A stretch of 64,000 bases of DNA from Hymenobacter gummosus (GCF_003970915.1 NZ_RXOF01000004.1:62001-126000); one strand, 5' to 3'. Shown: positions 33,191 to 42,354, numbered from the stretch's first letter. Notes: generated from the letters alone by a model not told the origin. Made by a program: numbers and translations.

Positions 33191-35368
33191 TTACAGCGCC
33201 ACCCGCAGCTGGGCTTTCACATCGGAGCGTTCCGAGCCCTGGATTTCGTCGAGGCCGGAGCCGACGGTTTTCTGGTTGCGGTAGCGGGTGTTGGCGAAGC
33301 GCAGCCATAGGGTGAGGCGACGGTTGATTTTGTACTCGGCTAGGGCGTAGTAGCGGGTGCCGCGGCCGTATAGCACCGGGATGGAAAAGGCGTAGAGCAC
33401 GTCCTGCTCGTACACGTACTGGCGGGTGTCGTAATCGTCGGTGTCGAAGAGGGCGTAGCGGGCGGTGAGGCGCAGGCGCGGCCAGGGCTGCACCGTCACG
33501 TCCTGGGCCAGCAGGTAGCCAGTACGTTGCGGGCCGTCGTTTTCGCGGTAGTGCACGCCCTGCACGCGGGTGCGCAAACTCAGGTTCTGCGTCGGACTGG
33601 TGTCGTAGAACAGAAGCAGAGAGCGGCGCAGCACGGGCACCGGCTCGGGCATGGGCCGGGTGCCGTCGGCGTCGTACTCCTTCAGGCGGGTGCGGATCTG
33701 GGCGTAGAGCTGGCTGGTCTTGTTCGGAGCGAAGCTCACGCGCACCAGCCAGTCGTAGCCCTTGGTGGGGGCGCCGGCCTGGAAGCGCAGCCAGGGAAAG
33801 CGGAACTGGTCGTAGTAGGCCGACAGCTCCCAGCGGGCAATGGGCCGCACTTTCAGCCCCAGGTACAGCCCCGATTCGTTGATGTTGCGGGTATTTTCGC
33901 CCAGGGCGTTGCCGTAGAGCGTGTGGAAATTCCGGTCGTAGCGGCGGTAGAGCACCGAGGCGTCCACCGTGGGGCCCAGGCTGGCCAGCAGGCCGTTGAT
34001 GGTGCCGAGGCCGCCGCTACTGCTGCGGGCCGTTTCGCCGAACAGGCTCAGGTTGCGCCAGCCGTAGCCGTAGTGCAGGCTGGTAGCCAGGTTCTGCCGG
34101 CCGCTGAACTCGTAGAGGTTGTAGGGCTCGGCGCGCTTCTGCAGGGGGCGGCTCAGCAGGGTGTTCACAGCTGTCAGTCCCAGGTTCAGCCGGCCGTTGC
34201 CGGGCGCGAAGCTCAAATCACCGCCCGTCACGGTTTCACCCAGGCTCTGGCGGTTCTGCAGCTCGGTGGGCGTGCGGTGGAAGCCGGTGATGATGAAGCC
34301 CGAGGCAAACTCGTTGAAGTCGTCGGCCTGGCGCAGGGAGTCTACCACGTCACTGGTGCGCAGCGTGGCGTCGATGCGCTTGCGGGAAGCAAAGCCGGTC
34401 AGCTTCAGCGCCGGGGTAATGGCCACGGTGGCCGCCGCGCCGCGGAAAAACGCGGTTTCCAGCACCGACGAATACGGCCGCACGCCCACGTTGGAGCGGC
34501 GCAGGGTGGTTATCGTCTCGGCGCCCTTACCCACCTGCAGGCCCGAGGATAGCAGCAGCCCCTGCCCGAACTGCAGCTGGTAGTCGCCGATGACGACGGA
34601 TTTCAGCCGGCCGCGGTCGAACAGGGCAAAGTGGGCGGAGTAGTAATCGAAGCCGTAGCGGCGGGTTTTCGCATCCCAGGTAAACTGCTCCCCGGCGTCT
34701 TTCTCGGCCGCGAAGCCCACCGAGAAGTCGCGGGCGTGGCTGGTGCGGAAGCGCACGAGCATTTTGTCGGGGGAACCGAGGTAGCGCGTGGGCAGGTCGC
34801 CGTTGCTGTTGGGCACGGCCGGGGTGTACCCCGTGCGCTGCTGCAGCACCCGCTCGTAGCGCAGGAACAGGGCGTTGTTGTCTTCCTGCCAGATGCGCTG
34901 CCACAGCGGCCCGCGGGCGGCGTTCGGGTCGGTGGTGCCCACCGTCACGAAGGGCGCCAGCCGGTAAATCGTGCGCACGTCGAAGCCGCGGATGGTTTGC
35001 AGCTCGTAGAGGGCCAGCAGCGGGCCGTTGAGCTGCCGGTGCTCCAGCAGGGCCGTTATCTGCGTCTGCGACAGGAGCAGCAAGCTTCCCAGTTCTTCGC
35101 GGTTGGCCGTATTCAGGTTCAGCGGCGTCTGCAGAAACTGCAGCAGGTTCTCGTACAGGTCCTCGTAGGGCACCTGGTCGCTCTCGGGCTCGGCAAACAG
35201 CTCCTGGATGAGCTTGTCGAGGTCGGGGCGGGGGCGCGGGTAGTCCTGCACCTGGGCCCGGGCCGAGCCGGCCAGCAGCAGGCCGGCCGTCAGCAGCGCG
35301 GCGGCGCGGGCCACTCCCCTACCGTTCGCAATCGGCCGCAGCCCGGTGAAGTTGAGGCGCGGCATCAT
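33191..35368 (-). CDS. Helix-hairpin-helix plus outer-membrane barrel protein
   Basis: 725 residues. Signal peptide (AALLTAGLLLAGSARAQ). Residues about 75-140 form a ComEA-like double helix-hairpin-helix module (LNLNTANREELGSLLLLSQT, ALLEHRQLNGPLLALYELQT). The remaining 580 residues are rich in alternating aromatic strands with short turns (DYQLQFGQGLLLSSG, YGYGWRNLSLFGET, LWLRFANTRYRNQKT) and end as an outer-membrane barrel does. HhH modules usually bind DNA, so a barrel with a periplasmic HhH is unusual. It overlaps by four bases with the PorV-like gene upstream, so the two are co-translated. I know the type from Bacteroidota genomes but not its role. Confidence 0.8.
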   Translation of the reverse strand: MMPRLNFTGLRPIANGRGVARAAALLTAGLLLAGSARAQVQDYPRPRPDLDKLIQELFAEPESDQVPYEDLYENLLQFLQTPLNLNTANREELGSLLLLSQTQITALLEHRQLNGPLLALYELQTIRGFDVRTIYRLAPFVTVGTTDPNAARGPLWQRIWQEDNNALFLRYERVLQQRTGYTPAVPNSNGDLPTRYLGSPDKMLVRFRTSHARDFSVGFAAEKDAGEQFTWDAKTRRYGFDYYSAHFALFDRGRLKSVVIGDYQLQFGQGLLLSSGLQVGKGAETITTLRRSNVGVRPYSSVLETAFFRGAAATVAITPALKLTGFASRKRIDATLRTSDVVDSLRQADDFNEFASGFIITGFHRTPTELQNRQSLGETVTGGDLSFAPGNGRLNLGLTAVNTLLSRPLQKRAEPYNLYEFSGRQNLATSLHYGYGWRNLSLFGETARSSSGGLGTINGLLASLGPTVDASVLYRRYDRNFHTLYGNALGENTRNINESGLYLGLKVRPIARWELSAYYDQFRFPWLRFQAGAPTKGYDWLVRVSFAPNKTSQLYAQIRTRLKEYDADGTRPMPEPVPVLRRSLLLFYDTSPTQNLSLRTRVQGVHYRENDGPQRTGYLLAQDVTVQPWPRLRLTARYALFDTDDYDTRQYVYEQDVLYAFSIPVLYGRGTRYYALAEYKINRRLTLWLRFANTRYRNQKTVGSGLDEIQGSERSDVKAQLRVAL

Positions 35369-36252
35369 GGCTGGGCGGCGGGCTGGGGTTGGGCTTTGGG
35401 CTCTAGGCGCAGGCTCGCGCCCAGGTGCTGGCTCAGGCCGAGGCTGTTGTGGTAGCCGGCGGCGTAGTCGAGGCGCAGGCGGCCCAGGCGCAGGCCTACG
35501 CCGCCGGTAGCCTGCTCGGTGAGCGTGGCCACGCCGGCGCGCACCGTCAGGGCGTCCATCACCTGGTATTCCAGCCCGGCCTTGAAGTCGGCGTCCTGCT
35601 CCACGTCCTTTTCCGTTTCCACCAGCAGCAGCACTTTGGCCGAGGCCCGGTAGCTCAGGCCGGCTTTGAGCACGGTGGGCACCCGCTCGTCCTGGTACTC
35701 GGCCAGCTTGGCCTGATTGAGGTTGTAGAGGTAGGCTCCGAAGGTCAGCTTCTGCGGAATCACCTCGGCCTGCCCGCCCAGCGACATAGCCACTGCCCGG
35801 CGGCTGCCCAGCCCCTCGATGCTCACCTGCAGCACATCAGCGCGGGCGCCGATGCTCACCAGCCCCAGGCGGTAGCCGTAGCCCAGGCCGACGCGCTGCT
35901 CGCTGTAGAGCTTGCCGCCGAAGCGCTGCAGCTCCACGCCCACCACGCCGTGACGGGCGGCTTTGGCGGTGGCGCCGTCGGGCTGCCGGCCCAGGGGCAC
36001 GGCGGCGGCCAGAGCGGCGTTGTTCAGGCCCGATACCAGAAACTGGTTGCCCGCGTACAGGCCCACCTCGGCGCGGGTGAGCTGGCCGAGGCCGGCCACA
36101 TTGTTGCCGATGGCCCACACGTCGCTCAAGGTCACCGAGGCGTTGCCCAGCGCGGCGGCGCGGCCGCCGCGGATGCCGGGGCCGTTGCCCTGGGCGTGGG
36201 CCGCGGCGGTGCAAAGCAGTAAGAAAGAGGCAGCAAAGTATAGTTTTCGCAT
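35365..36252 (-). CDS. PorV/PorQ-like outer-membrane protein
   Basis: 295 residues from the ATG at 36252; a start ten codons earlier is less likely. Signal peptide (RKLYFAASFLLLCTAAAHAQ). The mature N-terminus GIRGGRAAALGNASVTLSDV followed by WAIGNNVAGLG is the signature of the FadL-fold PorV/PorQ family. PorV shuttles T9SS cargo and PorQ is related. Whether this copy serves T9SS or only its partner is open; the C-terminus ends PKAQPQPAAQP. Coupled to the helix-hairpin-helix barrel gene by a four-base overlap. Confidence 0.8.
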   Translation of the reverse strand: MRKLYFAASFLLLCTAAAHAQGNGPGIRGGRAAALGNASVTLSDVWAIGNNVAGLGQLTRAEVGLYAGNQFLVSGLNNAALAAAVPLGRQPDGATAKAARHGVVGVELQRFGGKLYSEQRVGLGYGYRLGLVSIGARADVLQVSIEGLGSRRAVAMSLGGQAEVIPQKLTFGAYLYNLNQAKLAEYQDERVPTVLKAGLSYRASAKVLLLVETEKDVEQDADFKAGLEYQVMDALTVRAGVATLTEQATGGVGLRLGRLRLDYAAGYHNSLGLSQHLGASLRLEPKAQPQPAAQP

Positions 36253-36279
36253 AGGCGGGACTGGGGCAATCAGGCTGAA

Positions 36280-36287
36280 CAAATTTA
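36280..36287 (-). promoter_or_regulatory. -7 box TAAATTTG for the PorV-like operon
   Basis: Minus-strand TAAATTTG is a perfect TAnnTTTG, 27 bp before the ATG at 36252. The -33 element is not clear; a TTTG lies only 13 nt upstream. Confidence 0.4.
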
Positions 36288-36514
36288 TCGGTTACTCCTA
36301 CAAACAGGCATACTCCGGCTGAAAATAATTCTATCCGGCGGTGGTTGTTGCCGCCGGGGCACTGGCCCGTTCGGCGGCGCCGCCCGCGTGGTGCAGCCCC
36401 CGACTCTGCCGGGCATCGGCTCCCCGCCTGGGCCCCGGCCGGGTGGCCGCCGAAATATCGACTTCCGGCCCGCCGTTGGCCATCGGCCCGCACCGACAAG
36501 CCATGCTTCTGTCT

Positions 36515-36522
36515 TAGCTTTG
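36515..36522 (+). promoter_or_regulatory. -7 box TAGCTTTG before the M24-membrane fusion
   Basis: Perfect TAnnTTTG, 27 bp before the ATG at 36550. It lies inside the longer open frame that starts at 36388, and so argues for the later start. Confidence 0.4.
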
Positions 36523-36549
36523 ACGCTGCATTATCTGCCGACCCAGCGT

Positions 36550-39354
36550 ATGTCCCTTATTGACCTCGTTGCTCAGAACCGTCAACGCCTGACCGCTCAG
36601 CTGTTGCCGGATTCCATTGCCGTATGCTTTGCCGACAATACGTTGCCCGGCCCAGGAACTCCCGCCCTGCCCGGGCAGCCCGATGCCCTGTACTGGCTCA
36701 CGGGCCTGACGCAGCCCAGCGCCTGCCTGCTGCTGTTTCCGCAGCACCCGGAGCCGCGCCAGCGGGAAATCCTGTTTATCGAGCGGGCGGCGGCCTGGCG
36801 TACGGCCCCGCTGAGCGCGGCCGACGCGGCGGCGCGCAGCGGCATCGGCACGGTGCACTGGCTGGATGAGCTGGAAAACGTGTTTGCCGGGCTGGCGCCC
36901 GCCGCGCAGCACCTCTACCTTAGCGGCGGCGAGGGTTTTGGCGGCGCCGGGGCGTCCTTGCCCGCCGCCGAGCAGTTTGCGCGCTGGTGCCGCTGGCAGT
37001 ATCCGCGGCACGATTACCAGCCCCTAGCGCCTTTGCTGAACACCTTGCGGGCGGCCAAAACCAGCGCCGAGCTGGAGCAGCTGCGCCGCGCCGCGCAGTT
37101 TGCCACGGCCGGCTTCCACCGGCTGCTGGGCGCCGTGCAGCCCGGCCTCACGGCGCGGCAGCTGGAGGCCGAGCTGGCGCACGAATACGCGCGCACCAGC
37201 CTTGCCTGGACGTTGTCGTTGCAGCCCGCAGCCGCCGACGCCCGCCGCGCCGCGCCGCCCCAGGCCGGCCGCGCTGGTGACTTACTGCAGGTGCACCTGG
37301 CCGTAGCCGACGAGCTGTACCCCGTCTTCGTCACGCGTACCGTCCCCGTCGACGGCCAGTACTCCCCTCGTCAGCGGGCCGTGTACGACGCCGTGCTGCG
37401 CGTCAGCCGGGGCGTCGGCAGCTACGCCCGGGCCGGCCTGAGCCCGCACGACATTCAGCAGCACGGCGACGCGCTGCTGCTCAGCGAGCTGCAGGGCCTG
37501 GGCCTGTTTACGCCGGAAGAGCTGCAGCGCTACGGGCCGGCCTATTACCTGCAGCAGTACACCCGCCCCGCGGTGGAGCCGGATGGCAGCGCCCAGGCTT
37601 TCGGCCGCGAGCCGCTGCCCGCCGGCGCCACGCTCACCGTGGCCCCCAGCATCCACCTTGCCGCCGAAGGCCTAAGCGCCTGCATCGGCAACACGCTGGT
37701 GCTGACGGCCAACGGCGCCGAAGAGCTGACGGCCGGCGTCCCGGTGGAGGCGGACGAAATTGAGGCCCTGCTTGAGCAAGAATCCGCCGCGGTGCCCCGG
37801 GCAGCTGCGGAAAGTGCTCCGGCCATAGCGCCCTTGGTTCGGGCCCCCAGGACCGCGCGCAGCGCCCCCGCCGCACCGGCCCCCACCGCTGCTCCGGCTT
37901 CGAACACGCTGCGCAGCAAGCTGTGGCGCCACGCGTACTGGCTGCTGCTGCTGCCGCTGCTGCTCGATTTGGGCTACTCCTACGTGCAGCACCTCAACGT
38001 GCCCCACGACGGGGATATGGTGGCGCTGGTGCTGCCGCGCATCTGGATCCAGCAGGTGTTGGATGAGCCGTTTGGCCTTCGGGCCCTTCTGAAAGGCGAA
38101 TCCTACGTGGGGCCCAACCGCTACTTCGCGCACGAAACCCTGTACCTGTACATGCACAATGTGCCCCTGGCCTTACAAGCTTTTGTCGACCCGATATATA
38201 GCACGTATATGGCCAGCGCCATTGCCAAAATAATTATTCAGATAGCCCTACTGTCCTTACTAGCTTATTATATCAGCGAGCAGTTTGCTTTTAATCCTAA
38301 ATATTTCCTGCTCGCCGCTATCCTGATAACGCCGCTTTTCCAGACGGCGGGCTACCATGACCAAATGGGTATTATCGACCGCGCCCTGACGTACACCATT
38401 TTCTACGCCCTGCCCCTGACGCTGCTGTTGGTTTATTTTATTCCCTTCTACCGCAATCTGTTTACCCCGGCCGCTACGCCCATTTCCCGGGCCTGGCATA
38501 TCGTGCTGCCCGTACTGGCCGTGGTGCTGGCGCTGAACGGCCCGCTTACCCCCGCGGTGGCAGGCATGATGTGCGGCTCCCTGCTGTTGTACCTGTGGTG
38601 GCGCAATTTCCAGGCCCAGTCCCTGCCGGGCTTTGTGCCGCGCGCCGTGCAAGCCGTCAAGCTGATTCCGCGCGCGGTGCTCTGGCAACTGGGCTGGTTT
38701 ATTCTCTGCGGCATGTATTCCCTCTACATCGGCACCTACAACATCGAGAATATTGCCACCGTCACCCTGGGCGAGCGGTACAGCAAGCTCTACGAGGGCA
38801 TGTGGATTGAACTGGGCCGGCAGCCGGCCTTCCCGCTGCTGGTCCTTGCGGTATTGATTAACACCCGCATTATCCGCCGGAATTTCAATACGGTCACCTC
38901 GGCCCGCATTCTTACCGCGGCCCGCTGGCTGCTGATATTATCCGCCATCTACATCCTGTTGCTGCCCTTAGGCGGCTACCGCTCGGCCCGGCCCTACATT
39001 GTGCGCCGCGATAGTGTCATGCCCGTTACCCTGGCGCTGGTGTACCTGTTCGGCACGTCTTCTATTTACTTGCTGTATCACCTCAAGCGGCTGTACAAGC
39101 CCGTTTATATTACTGCCCTTATTGGCCTGATGGCCTTTTATTCCACGTCCGATATTTCCAACCTGAAAGAGAACAACTGCGAAGTCGACTCTATGCGGAT
39201 TATTGCTAATTCGCCCGAAAAAATAGTACACCTCGAACAGGACTGCTCCATTATGAACTGGGGTACCATTACGGATTACAAAAACTCGGAAGAGCAGAGC
39301 AAAATGATGAAGTACTGGCGGATTATGAAGGAGGAAAAGCTCTTCTATCATTAA
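36550..39354 (+). CDS. Degenerate aminopeptidase-P domain fused to polytopic membrane domain
   Basis: 934 residues from the ATG at 36550 (the frame is open from 36388, but that part is Pro/Arg-rich). Residues 1-150 resemble the N-terminal domain of aminopeptidase P (YWLTGLTQPSACLLLFPQ). Residues 160-395 follow the M24 pita-bread fold (ELEQLRRAAQFATAGFHRLL, FVTRTVPVDGQYSPRQRAVY). All five metal ligands are replaced: the two Asp by His249 and Phe260, the His by a YLQQY region, the Glu of EPG by Ala365 and the last Glu by Gly380. A Pro/Ala linker (about 410-455) leads to a membrane domain (460-870) with about ten helices and a loop PHDGDMVALVLPRIWIQQ. The second half is more AT-rich. Function unknown; possibly a membrane transferase with a binding domain. 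Confidence 0.85.
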   Translation: MSLIDLVAQNRQRLTAQLLPDSIAVCFADNTLPGPGTPALPGQPDALYWLTGLTQPSACLLLFPQHPEPRQREILFIERAAAWRTAPLSAADAAARSGIGTVHWLDELENVFAGLAPAAQHLYLSGGEGFGGAGASLPAAEQFARWCRWQYPRHDYQPLAPLLNTLRAAKTSAELEQLRRAAQFATAGFHRLLGAVQPGLTARQLEAELAHEYARTSLAWTLSLQPAAADARRAAPPQAGRAGDLLQVHLAVADELYPVFVTRTVPVDGQYSPRQRAVYDAVLRVSRGVGSYARAGLSPHDIQQHGDALLLSELQGLGLFTPEELQRYGPAYYLQQYTRPAVEPDGSAQAFGREPLPAGATLTVAPSIHLAAEGLSACIGNTLVLTANGAEELTAGVPVEADEIEALLEQESAAVPRAAAESAPAIAPLVRAPRTARSAPAAPAPTAAPASNTLRSKLWRHAYWLLLLPLLLDLGYSYVQHLNVPHDGDMVALVLPRIWIQQVLDEPFGLRALLKGESYVGPNRYFAHETLYLYMHNVPLALQAFVDPIYSTYMASAIAKIIIQIALLSLLAYYISEQFAFNPKYFLLAAILITPLFQTAGYHDQMGIIDRALTYTIFYALPLTLLLVYFIPFYRNLFTPAATPISRAWHIVLPVLAVVLALNGPLTPAVAGMMCGSLLLYLWWRNFQAQSLPGFVPRAVQAVKLIPRAVLWQLGWFILCGMYSLYIGTYNIENIATVTLGERYSKLYEGMWIELGRQPAFPLLVLAVLINTRIIRRNFNTVTSARILTAARWLLILSAIYILLLPLGGYRSARPYIVRRDSVMPVTLALVYLFGTSSIYLLYHLKRLYKPVYITALIGLMAFYSTSDISNLKENNCEVDSMRIIANSPEKIVHLEQDCSIMNWGTITDYKNSEEQSKMMKYWRIMKEEKLFYH

Positions 39355-39401
39355 TTACCAGCCTTCTTCCCCGGTCTTTAAGTAGCTGCTAAAGGCACAT
39401 T

Positions 39402-39438
39402 AAAAAAGCCCCGATACGTCGCGTATCGGGGCTTTTTT
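39402..39438. terminator. Bidirectional intrinsic terminator
   Basis: AAAAAAGCCCCGATACG, loop TCG, CGTATCGGGGCTTTTTT. It works for both convergent genes (ends 39354 and 39489). Confidence 0.93.
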
Positions 39439-39488
39439 GATGCATGTAATTATGTCGGCCGGCAAGCCGCAACAAGTGGCCAAACGAG

Positions 39489-41774
39489 CTACATCGACGC
39501 GGCTTCCTTCCCCTTCTTCTTGGTTTTCACCTTCATCTTGCCGGGCTTGGCGTCGGAGCCGCCCACCGGGTCGGCGGCCGAGGCGGCGCCGGGGTTGGGA
39601 CCGTTGCTGACGATGGTCATTTCATCGACGATGTGCTTGGCGCCGCCCAGCTTCTCGATGCACCAGAGCACGTAGCGGATGTCGGCGTTGATGCAGCGCT
39701 TCAGCTCCGGGTCGTAGGCCAGGTCGCCGGTCATGGCTTCCCAGTTGCCATCGAAGGCCAGGCCGATCAGCTCCCCGCGGCCGTTGATAACCGGGGAGCC
39801 GGAGTTGCCGCCGGTAATGTCGTTGTCGGTGATGAAGGCCACGTGCAGGGTGCCGTCCTTGTCGGCGAAGCGGCCGTAGTCCTTGCCCAGGAGCAGCTGC
39901 TCCTCCTTGGTGGGCACCACGAACTCGGGGTCGGCGTTGTTCTGCTTTTCCAGGATGCCCTGGGCGGTGGTGAAGTAGTTGTAGTTTACCGCGTCGCGGC
40001 CCTTGTAGGCGCGCACCGAGCCGTAGCTCAGGCGCAGGGTGGAGTTGGCGTCGGGCGAGTACACCTTGGTGGGGTTCTTCTCGCGCAGGGCGGCCACGTA
40101 CAGGCGGTTGGCGCGCACCAGGTCGGCCTGCAGCGCCTGCATTTTCGGCAGGATGTTCTGGATGTAGTTGGTGTAAATCGACTGGTAGGTCTTGAAGCCG
40201 GGGTCGGCCTCCAGCTTGGCCAGCGTGGGCGCGGCCAGGAACGCATCGGTTTTGGCCTTGGAGGTCAGGAAGGAATTGGCGAAAACGTAGTCGGCGTACT
40301 TCTGGGTGGAGCCGCCGTACTGCTTCTCAATCGTCTGGAACACCTCGGGCTGCTGGTCCTTGGGCACGTCCTGCATGTACAGGGCCAGCAGGGCGGCGAA
40401 AACCTTCTTGTCGGTGGCGGCGCTGTAGTCCTTGAAGTGCTCGGCCACCGGCTCCTTCAGCTCCTCGGCGGCGCGGCGGGCGGCGTCCGGGTTGGGGGCC
40501 ACCGTGCCGGCGCCTTTGAAGTCCGAGTAAATCCGCTGCATCCGGGCGGCCAGCGTGATGATTTCGGTGCCAAAGGCGGCTTCGTTAACGTACTGGCTGC
40601 TCAGGTTGTACTCCCGCAGCCCGGCGTAGGCCCGGTCGATGTCGGTGAGCACCTTGCCGTACTGCTCGGTGCGGGTGGCGTCGGCCGCAATCCACTGCTG
40701 CAGGGCGGCTTCCTCGGCCTTTTTCTGGTCCACCGTCTTGAGGCGCTTTATGCCCTCGTTCTGGCCGATGTAGTACTTCCAGTAGTTGGCAATGTTGGCG
40801 TACTTCGAGGCGTACGCCAGGCGCAGGGCCGGGTCACGGTCCATATCCTCTTTCCAGAGCTTGAGGCGGGTGTCGCGCAGCTTGATGCGGGCGGGGTTGG
40901 TCTGCTCCAGCATCATCTGCAGGCCGGCGGCGGGCAAGAAGCGCTGGGTGCGGCCCGGGAAGCCGAACACCATCGAAAAATCCCCCTCGCTCACGCCCTG
41001 CAAACTCACGGGCAGGTGCTTTTTGGGCACGTAGGGCCGGTTGCCCTCCTGGAAACCGGCGGTGGGCTTGTTGTCCTTGTCGGCGTACACCCGGAACATG
41101 GAAAAGTCGCCGGTGTGGCGGGGCCACATCCAGTTGTCGGTGTCGCCGCCGAACTTGCCCACGGCCTCGGGCGGGGCGCCCACCAGGCGCACGTCGCCGA
41201 AGCGCTGGTACACGAACAGGTAGTACTCGTTGCCGCCGAAAAAGTCGCGCACGTAGGCCACGTACTGCCCGTTTTCCTTGGCCGCACCTGCCAGCTCGCG
41301 CTGCCGCTGCTGAATGGTGGCCGAGCGCACCAGCTCGGTGGTCTGCGGCGTGATGCCCTCGAGCACCTTGCCGGTCACGTCCTCCATGCGCACCAGCACG
41401 TCCACGAACAGACCGGGGTTTTTCAGCTCGTCGGTCTTGGTGGCGGCAAAGAAGCCGTTCTGCAGGATGTTGTTCTGGGTGGTGCTGTGGCTCTGAATGG
41501 CGTCGTAACCGCAGTGGTGGTTGGTGAGCAGCAGGCCCTGGCTGCTCACAAACTCGCCCGTGCAGAAGCCACCGAGCTGGCCGATGGCGTCCTTGAGGGA
41601 GGCGTTGTTGACGTCGTAGATTTCCTCGGCGGTGAGCTTGAGGCCTTTTTTCTGCATGTCGGCGTGGTTGAGCCGCTTCACGAGCAGCGGCAGCCACATC
41701 CCTTCGTCGGCGCGGGCCGCTACGGGCAGCAGCAGCGCCAGCAGCAGGCCTTTCAGCCAGGTACGGTTAAGCAT
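39489..41774 (-). CDS. S46 dipeptidyl peptidase, DPP7-like
   Basis: 761 residues from the ATG at 41774. Signal peptide (LKGLLLALLLPVAARA) followed by DEGMW, the typical mature start. S46 enzymes are periplasmic chymotrypsin-fold exopeptidases that release dipeptides from peptide N-termini. The catalytic parts are visible: His in LLLTNHHCGYDAIQ (86/87), Asp region with DNWMWPRHTGDFSMFRVY, and Ser658 in TGGNSGSPVING. Eighteen residues after this Ser stands Gly (AFDGNWEAM), which in characterised enzymes marks DPP7 (hydrophobic P1) and not DPP11, which has Arg. A Lys-rich tail (MKVKTKKKGKEAASM) is unusual. The start lies back to back with yidD. Confidence 0.92.
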   Translation of the reverse strand: MLNRTWLKGLLLALLLPVAARADEGMWLPLLVKRLNHADMQKKGLKLTAEEIYDVNNASLKDAIGQLGGFCTGEFVSSQGLLLTNHHCGYDAIQSHSTTQNNILQNGFFAATKTDELKNPGLFVDVLVRMEDVTGKVLEGITPQTTELVRSATIQQRQRELAGAAKENGQYVAYVRDFFGGNEYYLFVYQRFGDVRLVGAPPEAVGKFGGDTDNWMWPRHTGDFSMFRVYADKDNKPTAGFQEGNRPYVPKKHLPVSLQGVSEGDFSMVFGFPGRTQRFLPAAGLQMMLEQTNPARIKLRDTRLKLWKEDMDRDPALRLAYASKYANIANYWKYYIGQNEGIKRLKTVDQKKAEEAALQQWIAADATRTEQYGKVLTDIDRAYAGLREYNLSSQYVNEAAFGTEIITLAARMQRIYSDFKGAGTVAPNPDAARRAAEELKEPVAEHFKDYSAATDKKVFAALLALYMQDVPKDQQPEVFQTIEKQYGGSTQKYADYVFANSFLTSKAKTDAFLAAPTLAKLEADPGFKTYQSIYTNYIQNILPKMQALQADLVRANRLYVAALREKNPTKVYSPDANSTLRLSYGSVRAYKGRDAVNYNYFTTAQGILEKQNNADPEFVVPTKEEQLLLGKDYGRFADKDGTLHVAFITDNDITGGNSGSPVINGRGELIGLAFDGNWEAMTGDLAYDPELKRCINADIRYVLWCIEKLGGAKHIVDEMTIVSNGPNPGAASAADPVGGSDAKPGKMKVKTKKKGKEAASM

Positions 41775-41920
41775 TGAGAGGGGAATAAGTGAGTGAAACG
41801 GCGCAACTTGCCCCCGCGGGGGCAACGCCGAACCAAACTTACGAAGCCCGGCGTTGTTGCCCTAACGCCCGTTCGGGTCCGCCCCGTTTCCGCCGCCCCG
41901 TTTTCCCGCTTCGCCCCGCC

Positions 41921-42148
41921 GTGTCCGCGCTGTTCAAGTACCTTTTCCTGGCCCTGGTGTGGGTGTACCGCCACCTGATTTCGCCCCTGAAACCGGCCAC
42001 CTGCCGCTACCAGCCCACCTGCTCGGCCTACGCCGCCCAGGCCCTGCACCGCCACGGCCCCTGGCGCGGCGGCTGGCTGGCCCTGCGCCGCATCGGCCGC
42101 TGCCACCCCTGGGGCGGCTTCGGCTACGACCCGGTGCCGGAGAAGTAA
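41921..42148 (+). CDS. yidD: Membrane protein insertion efficiency factor YidD
   Basis: 75 residues when started at the GTG at 41921, which fits the family size. The open frame from the ATG at 41789 adds 44 residues that look like leader DNA. YidD is a small membrane-associated helper of YidC insertion. The family core is complete: [31 protein letters not shown], and the end [18 protein letters not shown] with the conserved three Cys. It is not near rnpA or yidC here, unlike in many bacteria. Confidence 0.9.
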   Translation: MSALFKYLFLALVWVYRHLISPLKPATCRYQPTCSAYAAQALHRHGPWRGGWLALRRIGRCHPWGGFGYDPVPEK

Positions 42149-42162
42149 AGCCGTGGGTTGGG

Positions 42163-42343
42163 CTGGCGCCGGTTTAGCGAGCGAAGCGAGTGTAACCGGT
42201 GCCGGAAATAAAGCAGGTTTTCAACCTGCGTGGAACGGTGTTGTATCGGCCGGTTCCGCTCGTCCAGGCGCCGGACGCAGGCTGAAAGCCTGCCTTATGT
42301 TGGGCACCGGTTACGCCGTCTTCGACGGCTAAACCGGCGCCAG
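42163..42343. repeat. Nested inverted-repeat element, copy 2
   Basis: A 181-bp relative of the element at 4513-4695: the same termini (CTGGCGCCGGTTTAG and its complement), the same inner GTAACCGGTGCC and GCAGGCTTTCAGCCTGC parts. The right arm has the GCCGTC/GACGGC hairpin that in copy 1 is on the left, so the two copies are in opposite orientation. It lies just after yidD. Confidence 0.9.
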
Positions 42344-42354
42344 CCCCTGTTGGT

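Noticed and set aside
39633-41777. Plus-strand open frame of 714 codons opposite the DPP7-like gene
   Set aside because: No recognisable domain; His/Val/Gly/Leu-biased composition as in the other shadows.
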